A DNA stretch of 64,000 nt from NCBI GenBank assembly GCA_001632435.1, contig KV423955.1, forward strand, positions 1,614-65,613. The letters run 5' to 3'. The position numbers were made by a program, and so were the translations under genes. The DNA is from Calocera cornea HHB12733 (taxonomy: Eukaryota; Basidiomycota; Dacrymycetes; Dacrymycetales; Dacrymycetaceae). Positions 57,745-64,000 of the stretch are shown here, one piece after another (position 1 is the stretch's first letter; every line of letters begins with the position of its first letter). The notes under the pieces are model-generated. The model saw nothing but the letters and a program-made list of their open reading frames with translations, made no database searches and was not told the origin of the DNA.

Positions 57745-60555
57745 ATGTCTCGCAATCCACCCCCTGGGCGTGGTCTAGGCGGCTACAAGGCCTCATTCTA
57801 CGACCGCCACCCTTCGCAAGAGGAGCGCGACCGTGCTGAGAGGACTGCTCGGGCGCAGGCAGAGAGGGCGCGGCAGATAGCGCAGGCAGAGGAACAGAGG
57901 GCACAGAGGGCTGAAGAAGAACGCCAACGAATCGCGCAGGAGGAGGCCCGACGCATCCAGCAAAACCGAGAATACGTCCTGAGGGATGCCGAGCGTCTGG
58001 AACGCGAACGCGCTGCCATCGCACAGAGACAGGCCGACACTGCTCGTCGACAGTACGAGCAGGATCTTAATCGCGCCTCTCGTCGACCTTTCCCTCCCGA
58101 TATCCCTCCACCTACTCGACAACAGACCAATCCGCAAGGACTCTCGTATTCTGGTGGCGGCGGTCAACGCTCATCGCGTCAACCCTCCCATCACACACCG
58201 ACTCCCCCCTCCTCTCTCCCTCGCTCTTCGCAAAACCCTCCGGCCTCGCAGATCCCTACGCAGTACATGCAGGGCTGGCAGCAAGATGTCAAGCCGAGTT
58301 CTCCCAGGCAAGAAGCCCAGTACCAAGCGTGGTACAAGCAGTGGATGGCGCTCGTTGTTCAGTACAGCCGCGCTCCAATGCGTGGAGCCTCGCACCGCTA
58401 TATCAGGACGTGGACGGAGGTCAGTAGGGAGGTCCTTGTACGTGCTCTTTCACTCTCCTCCTTCTCCACATGCTCACTCTATTGTAGCGCAATCTCAGGA
58501 CCGAAGTACCAGAGCTCGACGACACGACCAGGGACGCGCCTTTCTTACGCCTCATGCTCGTTTATCTTGAAGACGGTCTCGTGCGATTCTCCGATACATT
58601 GCCCAGGCTTCCCAACCTCGATCCCTTGCGACATCCCGAATACGTCAAACCTCCACGCCTTGAGGGATCACCGCACGACTTGATGCGTGGCGAACCAGCC
58701 CGAATGATCAAGCATTCGACTCTGCCGGCCAACACTGTCATAGCTGCTTGCAAGACGCCGCAGCACCTTATCGACGAGATCTGGCGTAACGGCGTGTACA
58801 TTCTTCCTCCCTACAGACAGTACGACATCATCAGTCGCGATACGGCACTCCAGATCTTCCAAACCCGGACCGCCTTCATGGAAGTCTTTTTCACCATGCT
58901 CGGTCAGAATCGCATCAAGTATTTCGACGAAGCAATTGGCGCTGTACGAGCCGAGGCAGTCTACCTTATCTCGTGGTACCTGCGATGCAGCTTCCCACAT
59001 CCCTTCCCGAATCGCGCCCTGTACTCCCACGCTTACGACATCGACGCGTTGGCAGTTGAGGTTCAGCGCATGCAGCCCGCTGAAACCTACTGCCACGACT
59101 TTTACTCCTCCTTCTATCTGGAGTCGAGATGGAAGCCCTGGGCGAAGAACAGGCCACGGATACCTGGGCGGGAGGGCATGAGAATTGTCGATTACTACAA
59201 TGGGGTACAGCGCGAAATCGTAAGCCAATCGTTCTTTGCACGTGCTCTCTGCTCATTCCCTTGACAGCGTCCTTCCCTTGTCAGGCATGATAGGGATGGT
59301 GCTGCGTTTACTGAAGAGGCCTCACTCCTCGCTCTCCACATTCTCCAAAGCGTATTCGACGCTCTATATTCCGACGACGACCGCCTTGCGTTCCCCCTGG
59401 AACACGGACTCCTGCCTCGCGTCCTGCTAGAACATCTCAACATCTCTGTCAACGGTCGATGGCTGCAGAAGCCAACTGGTCACATCCGGAGGAAGCACCT
59501 CATTGGCAAAGCCCGATTCCCCATGCCTGAGAAAGAGTTCGATTACCGGTATCTGCAGCATTCCCCTGCGCGAAAGGCTCACATCAAGGCCATGGTCGAA
59601 GCGGGATATCTTCAGGCGGATGACAGCTCAGACAGTGATACGTCAATGGCCCAGCCCTCTCGAACCAAGCGAATACGTCGGTCAAAGCGGAAGGAGGGAC
59701 AATTTCCGGACTATCTCCTGCGTAGCAAATTCTGGGAGATCAAGACGTACAACTTGGAGAACTTCCCGTCCATTGACGTTGTGAGGGAGAAGGGACGTGT
59801 TCGCATCGCAGATCCGTCTCTGCCTGCACCGTTCTATGTGCGTCCACTGCGTTCCCTCCTGAATTCGATTTACTCACTCACTACTAGATTTCCTGGGGTT
59901 TATATGCGTGCTATTGCTGCAACACCATGAGGAAGACCGCTCGCACTGGGTTGAACCGTGTTTGTCGACGCTGGGTTCGGTCCCAATGTGCTCAGCATAA
60001 AATCTCGAAGACACCCAGTGTTTTCATGAATGACACGTTCGGCAACAGTGAGTCTTCTCCCTTATTGATTGCGATTTTGGCTAACTATTGGGTTAAGTCT
60101 CATGTCTACTCTTCGACGAGTCCGGCGACCGCAATGTGGAACTGCCCTACAGCACGATCGACAATATCATTCGACAGAAGTGGTTCGGCAGCATGGATGC
60201 CGATGACTTTCCTGACCCGGACATTGCCGCCCAGCCTGAGATATACCCGGTTTTCAACTACGCCGGACTTCTGGACGCCAAGGCAAACAAGCGCGTCAGC
60301 AATGTCAAGGCGCTCTGGGTCTTGAACCCTCGCAACGATCCTGCACTTGAACAGAACAACTCCCAACAAAGCTCGCAGCACAGCTCGAGGGACGGCCAAG
60401 AGTACCCCACGTGGTATGACGAGGAAGACATGAATCCCTTTGCATACTATCTTGATGAAGAAACGGAGGTCAACGACGACCCTGACGATGAACACGAGCC
60501 GGAATCCGATCATTCAGATGACGATGACGATGAAGGTGCCCCTGGATTCGATTAA
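57745..60555 (+). CDS. Unknown coiled-coil protein of a locally duplicated family
   Basis: The start (MSRNPPPGRGLGGYKASFYD) leads into a long Glu/Arg/Ala-rich coiled coil (residues about 25-115). A Ser/Pro linker follows, then an ordered part: YMQGWQQDVKPSSPRQEAQY, LVYLEDGLVRFSDTLPRLPN, CKTPQHLIDEIWRNGVYILP, EVFFTMLGQNRIKYFDEAIG, HDFYSSFYLESRWKPWAKNR, LISWYLRCSFPHPFPNRALY and HLIGKARFPMPEKEFDYRYL. The end is acidic (DDPDDEHEPESDHSDDDDDE). Introns occur at about 58433-58488, 59219-59272, 59837-59887 and 60050-60098. About 830 residues. I recognise no domain. Its decayed relatives downstream suggest a multicopy, perhaps mobile-element-associated, family. Confidence 0.6.
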
Positions 60556-60660
60556 AGAGAGCGCTTGTACGTAGACAGTTTCTAATCAAATTGGTTCTGA
60601 TTTCAAAGGCGCGTGTCTCTGGGGACCGGTGGATCTGAGGTACGTGTGTGGCTCCCCAGC

Positions 60661-60852
60661 CTTTTTGGGCTCCAGTCGTTTCGAGTGCCAGCACCTTTGA
60701 GTGCCAGCTCCTTTGAGCGCCAGCTGTTTTGGGCGCCAGCTGTTTTGGGTGCCAGCCTTTTCGGGTGCCAGCTCTTTTGGGCGCCAGCTCTTTTGGGCGC
60801 CAGCCGATTCGGGCGCCAGCCGATTCGGGCGCCAGCCGTTTCGGGCACCACA
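60661..60852 (+). repeat. 16-bp minisatellite, about 12 copies
   Basis: Tandem units of the form GCCAGCTCTTTTGGGC with variation at the middle bases. It starts about 100 bp after the coiled-coil gene. Confidence 0.9.
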
Positions 60853-61164
60853 GGCGGCTCTTCTGGGCATATGTCACAGGTGAGCTCACGCAATCTGTTT
60901 CTCCAATCTTACGCTGAGGATTCAAACTGAAACATTCTCGCTTGCAGCCCAGCGATCGCTGGGTCAGTATCTCATGCGATTCGAGCAACGCAGGTCCTAT
61001 CTCGCCAGCCGCTGTGTATGCCGCCCATCTGCATCAACAACCGACACACACCCAAATCCGACTTAACGACGCAGCCCAGCATTCACCCCTTCTCCTTTGC
61101 AAGAACCTTACCTTCACCCAGAATCAGCTTTCCAGTTGAGGCTGTCGACCGCAGCTCGCACTGG

Positions 61165-61740
61165 TTCCTCCTCCATATCGCCAGCAGACCAATCCGCCAG
61201 GACTCTCGTTTTCTGGTGGTGATGGTCAACGCTCATCATCGCGTCAACTCTCCCATCACACACCGACTCCCCCCTCCTCTCTCCCTCGCTCTTCGCAGAA
61301 CCCTCTCGGCGCGCAGATCCCTATGCAGTACATGCAGGGCTGGCAGCAAGATGTCAAGCCGAGTTCTCCCAGGCAAGAAGCCCAGTACCAAGCGTGGTAC
61401 AAGCAGTGGATGGCGCTCGTTGTTCAGTACAGCCGCGCTCCAATGCGTGGGGCCTCGCACCGCTATATCAGGACATAGACGGAGGTCAGTAGGGAGGTCC
61501 TTGTACGTGCTCTTTCACTCTCCTCCTTCTCCACAAGCTCACTCTATTGTAGCGCAATCTCAGGACCAAAGTACCAGAGCTTGACGACACGACCAGGGAC
61601 GCGCCTTTCTTACGCCTCATGCTCGTTTGTCTTGAAGACGGTCTCGTGCGATTCTCCGATACATTGCCCAGCGTTCCGAACGTCAATCACTTGCAACTGC
61701 CTCACATTCGACCACCTCCACGCATCGATTAATCTGAGCA
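61165..61740 (+). pseudogene. Decayed duplicate of the coiled-coil gene, N-terminal half
   Basis: Nearly identical to about 58117-58640 (QYMQGWQQDVKPSSPRQEAQ and WYKQWMALVVQYSRAPMRGA are kept). The copy has a stop where the parent has Trp (HRYIRT-stop-TEVSREV), lacks the coiled-coil start, and stops resembling the parent after the PRLPN-like region. Confidence 0.85.
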
Positions 61741-61794
61741 AGGGTTGATGCATGCTCAACCGGTACAAATGCACGGCTCACTCAAGATCGACGC

Positions 61795-62385
61795 TGGTCC
61801 AATATCCATCTCTCATTCGATGTCCGTCTCTCCTTCAACATCGGTGTCTTCTACCATTGTGGTCTCTCCTTCAACATCGATATCTCCTTCAACATTGGAT
61901 TCTGCTTGCCCATCGGTCTTGTCTTTGACCCTGGTCCCTCCTTCGACAGCCATCTCTCCTTCGACAACCGTCTATCCTTTGACAGCCATCTCTCCTTCAG
62001 CAGTTGTCTATCCTTCGACAGCCATCTCTCCTTCGACAGCCGTCCTTCCGTTGACAGCCATCTCTCCTTGGACAACTGTCTTTCCTTCGACAGCCATCTC
62101 TCCTTCGACAGCCATCTCTCCTTCGACAGCCGTCCTTCCGTTGACAGCCATCTCTCCTTGGACAACTGTCTTTCCTTCGACAGCCATCTCTCCTTCGACA
62201 GCCATCTCTCCTTCGACAGCCGTCCTTCCGTTGACAGCCATCTCTCCTTGGACAACTGTCTTTCCTTCAACAGCCATCTCTCCTTCGACAGCCATCTCTC
62301 CTTCGACAGCCATATCTCCTTCGACAGCTGTCTTTCCTTCAACAGCCGTCTATCCATTGACAGCCAACCTTCCTTCCACATGAAG
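61795..62385 (+). repeat. Expanded 18-bp minisatellite with 90-bp higher-order repeats
   Basis: About 33 copies of an 18-bp unit (TCTCCTTCGACAGCCATC-like). A 90-bp block of five variants is repeated three times, with the marker CGTCCTTCCG at 62041, 62131 and 62221. Confidence 0.92.
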
Positions 62386-62439
62386 CTCTCCTTCTCGCTT
62401 GGCATCTGCACCTCTGCTCATTCTCTTGACGGCATCCAT

Positions 62440-63110
62440 CTCTCAATATACGTGATAGAGTCGCAAATGTTTCCACTCGATACATCTCGTACCTCGCTCT
62501 GCGCATTGCTCAATGTCTCTTTGATGCTCTGTATACCGACAACAAGCGCCTTGTGTTCCCCTCAAGCACGAATACCTGCCTCTTGTCTTGCTCGAGCATG
62601 TCAACACTCCTTGGTCGGTCGATGGCTTCCAAGCCAACTCGTCACATCACAACGAAGCACCTCATTGGCAACGCTCGACTCCCTATGCTTGAGCGAGAAT
62701 TCCATCACCGATACTTGGAGCTTTACTCTGCGTGAAATGCGCTTATCAAAGCCTTGGACCAAAAGGGTCTTCTACGGGCGGACGTCAGCTCGGACAGGAC
62801 ACAATGATGGTCCGGCATTGTCGAGTCAAGCAAAGGCGTCGATCGAAGCGGAAGGAGGGAGATTCTCAAGACTATCTCCTGCGCATACTATTGTGCAAGA
62901 ACAAGTCGGACACGTTGGACAAGTTCCTGCCCATTGATACTGTGAGGGAGAAGGCTCGTGTTCACATCGCAGACGTGTCTCTGCCTGCGCCATTCTGGGT
63001 AGGTCCACTCTCTACCAACCAGTAAGCATTGGCTAAGTTCCAGTTAGATTGTCTGGGGTCGACATATGTGCTGCCGTTGTCACACATAGCGAAAGTACCC
63101 TATCATTCGG
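62440..63110 (+). pseudogene. Decayed duplicate of the coiled-coil gene, C-terminal half
   Basis: It matches about 59310-59960 of the parent, for example HLIGNARLPMLEREFHHRYL against HLIGKARFPMPEKEFDYRYL, but with stops and frameshifts in several places. The middle part of the gene (about 58640-59300) is missing between the two halves. Confidence 0.75.
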
Positions 63111-63285
63111 CTGAACTGTTCTGCGACGCTGGCTCTGGTCCCAATGTGCTCCGACACCTCTGATGAAGACCCCCAAGTGTCTTCATCAAATATTCGTTCG
63201 GCAATCGTAAGGTTCGCAGTGTTATGTTCATGATATTGGGCTGGAAGCAATGTCATTTGCAAGCACGGGGCATTCCAGCAACTCC

Positions 63286-63433
63286 GCCAGCCGTTTTGGG
63301 TGCCAGTCGTTTTCGGCACCAGCCCTTTCGGGCGCCAGCATTTTCGGGCGCCAGCATTTTCGAGCGCCAGCCTTTTCGAGCGCCAGCCTTTTCGGGCACC
63401 AGCTCTTTCGGGCACCACCCTTTTCGGTCACCA
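63286..63433 (+). repeat. 16-bp minisatellite, second array, about 9 copies
   Basis: The same unit as at 60661-60852 (GCCAGCATTTTCGGGC-like). It follows the decayed duplicate as the first array follows the parent gene. Confidence 0.9.
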
Positions 63434-63639
63434 TAGATCGCACAGTCCTTGTCTCTCGAGCCGCTGTCTATACCACCCATCTGCCCCAGCAACCGACCTC
63501 GACAGGCCCCATGCCAACCTACCGATGCAGCCCACGACTCATCCCGTCAATCTTAGCAAGTACGTCCGCTTGACCAAGTATCGGCTTTCCTGCCTTGGCT
63601 CTTGGCCTCTGCTCCCACCGGTTCCTCCTCCTTCAACTT

Positions 63640-64000
63640 GCCAACAGACAAATCCACTGGGCCATTTGCTTTCTGGTAGCGATGGATCACCCTCAACGTG
63701 TTATACCGCCAGTCACAAATCATCCCCCCTCCACTCTCCCTCGCCCTTCGTCAATCACCCCTTCATCAGTGATCAGCACCTTGTTCATGCAGGGTTGGCA
63801 GCACGATATCACCATGTGTCCTCCTGCGCAGCAAGCCCAGTATCGACTGGCGTACACAAGCTACATGCGGGCCATTGTTTAGTATGGCCGTCCTCCGATG
63901 CTTGCTGCCAATGATAGCTATGTCAGGCAGTCGCCGGTGTTCAGTCAAGCGGTCCTTGTACGTGTCTTCGCTCTCCTCATCTCCACATGCTCACTCTACT
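63640..64000 (+). pseudogene. Third, more diverged partial copy of the coiled-coil gene (runs off the window)
   Basis: Resembles about 58120-58480 of the parent and 61190-61540 of the second copy (CAGGGTTGGCAGCACGATAT against CAGGGCTGGCAGCAAGATGT). It has a stop before the AGTATGGCCG segment. It continues past the window end. Confidence 0.65.

Noticed and set aside
60470..60988. Open frames on the minus strand with repeats like LAPESAGARIGW
   Set aside because: They arise from the 16-bp minisatellite, which is open in all three minus-strand frames; not a gene.
62008..62313. Minus-strand frame with repeating EGEMAVEG units
   Set aside because: It is only the translation of the 18-bp array, with no splice or family support.

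Overview
The window is eukaryotic, and almost every gene is split by many short introns of about 50-60 bp with GT...AG ends. A KDZ-type DNA transposon, BBC1/AIM3 and CFEM-like GPI proteins, and families typical of basidiomycetes point to a basidiomycete fungus, probably an Agaricomycete. The species cannot be told from the sequence. A secreted pectin methylesterase and a thaumatin-like protein are compatible with a wood-, litter- or plant-associated life.

Layout. Positions 1-1150 are AT-richer and gene-poor, with degenerate telomere-like TTAGGG tracts. Positions 1152-10104 hold five minus-strand genes: thaumatin-like protein, pectinesterase, a RING protein with a SUMO-interacting motif, a dienelactone-hydrolase/NTF2-like protein, and a leucine-rich-repeat protein. 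Positions 10267-28777 are one complete 18.5-kb DNA transposon, with identical 140-bp terminal inverted repeats and perfect 8-bp target duplications. It carries a KDZ-superfamily transposase, a Ulp1/C48-type SUMO protease and five unrecognised cargo genes. It split what had been a ~230-bp divergent promoter between the LRR gene and a Nas6/gankyrin gene.

Positions 28856-39860 are dense housekeeping sequence: Nas6 proteasome chaperone, DNA primase large subunit, TFIIH subunit Tfb2, a small membrane protein, mitochondrial intermediate peptidase and an MFS sugar transporter. Positions 41610-52170 hold an unknown protein, a BBC1/AIM3-domain protein, a probable mitochondrial coiled-coil protein, the cleavage/polyadenylation factor Yth1/CPSF30, NADP-isocitrate dehydrogenase and a secreted or membrane amidase. 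Positions 52541-56548 are three tandem copies of a CFEM-like GPI-anchored cysteine-rich protein; the leftmost copy is broken. Positions 57632-64000 contain an unrecognised coiled-coil gene followed by degraded duplicates and by expanded 16-bp and 18-bp minisatellites.

The most unusual part is the transposon. Besides its genes it is peppered, about every 250 bp and in exons, introns and spacers alike, with short motifs built from GGCC/GGCT/AGCC (core like GGCCGGCTGGCC). These nearly vanish outside the element. A second motif, CCAGATCTGG, is shared by the inverted repeats and the internal promoter between the transposase and the first cargo gene. The transposase frame appears broken at a run of 11 G, and its 3' end is open in frame into the Ulp1 gene. 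Exon joins were deduced by eye from frame, splice sites and family motifs, so CDS coordinates span introns.
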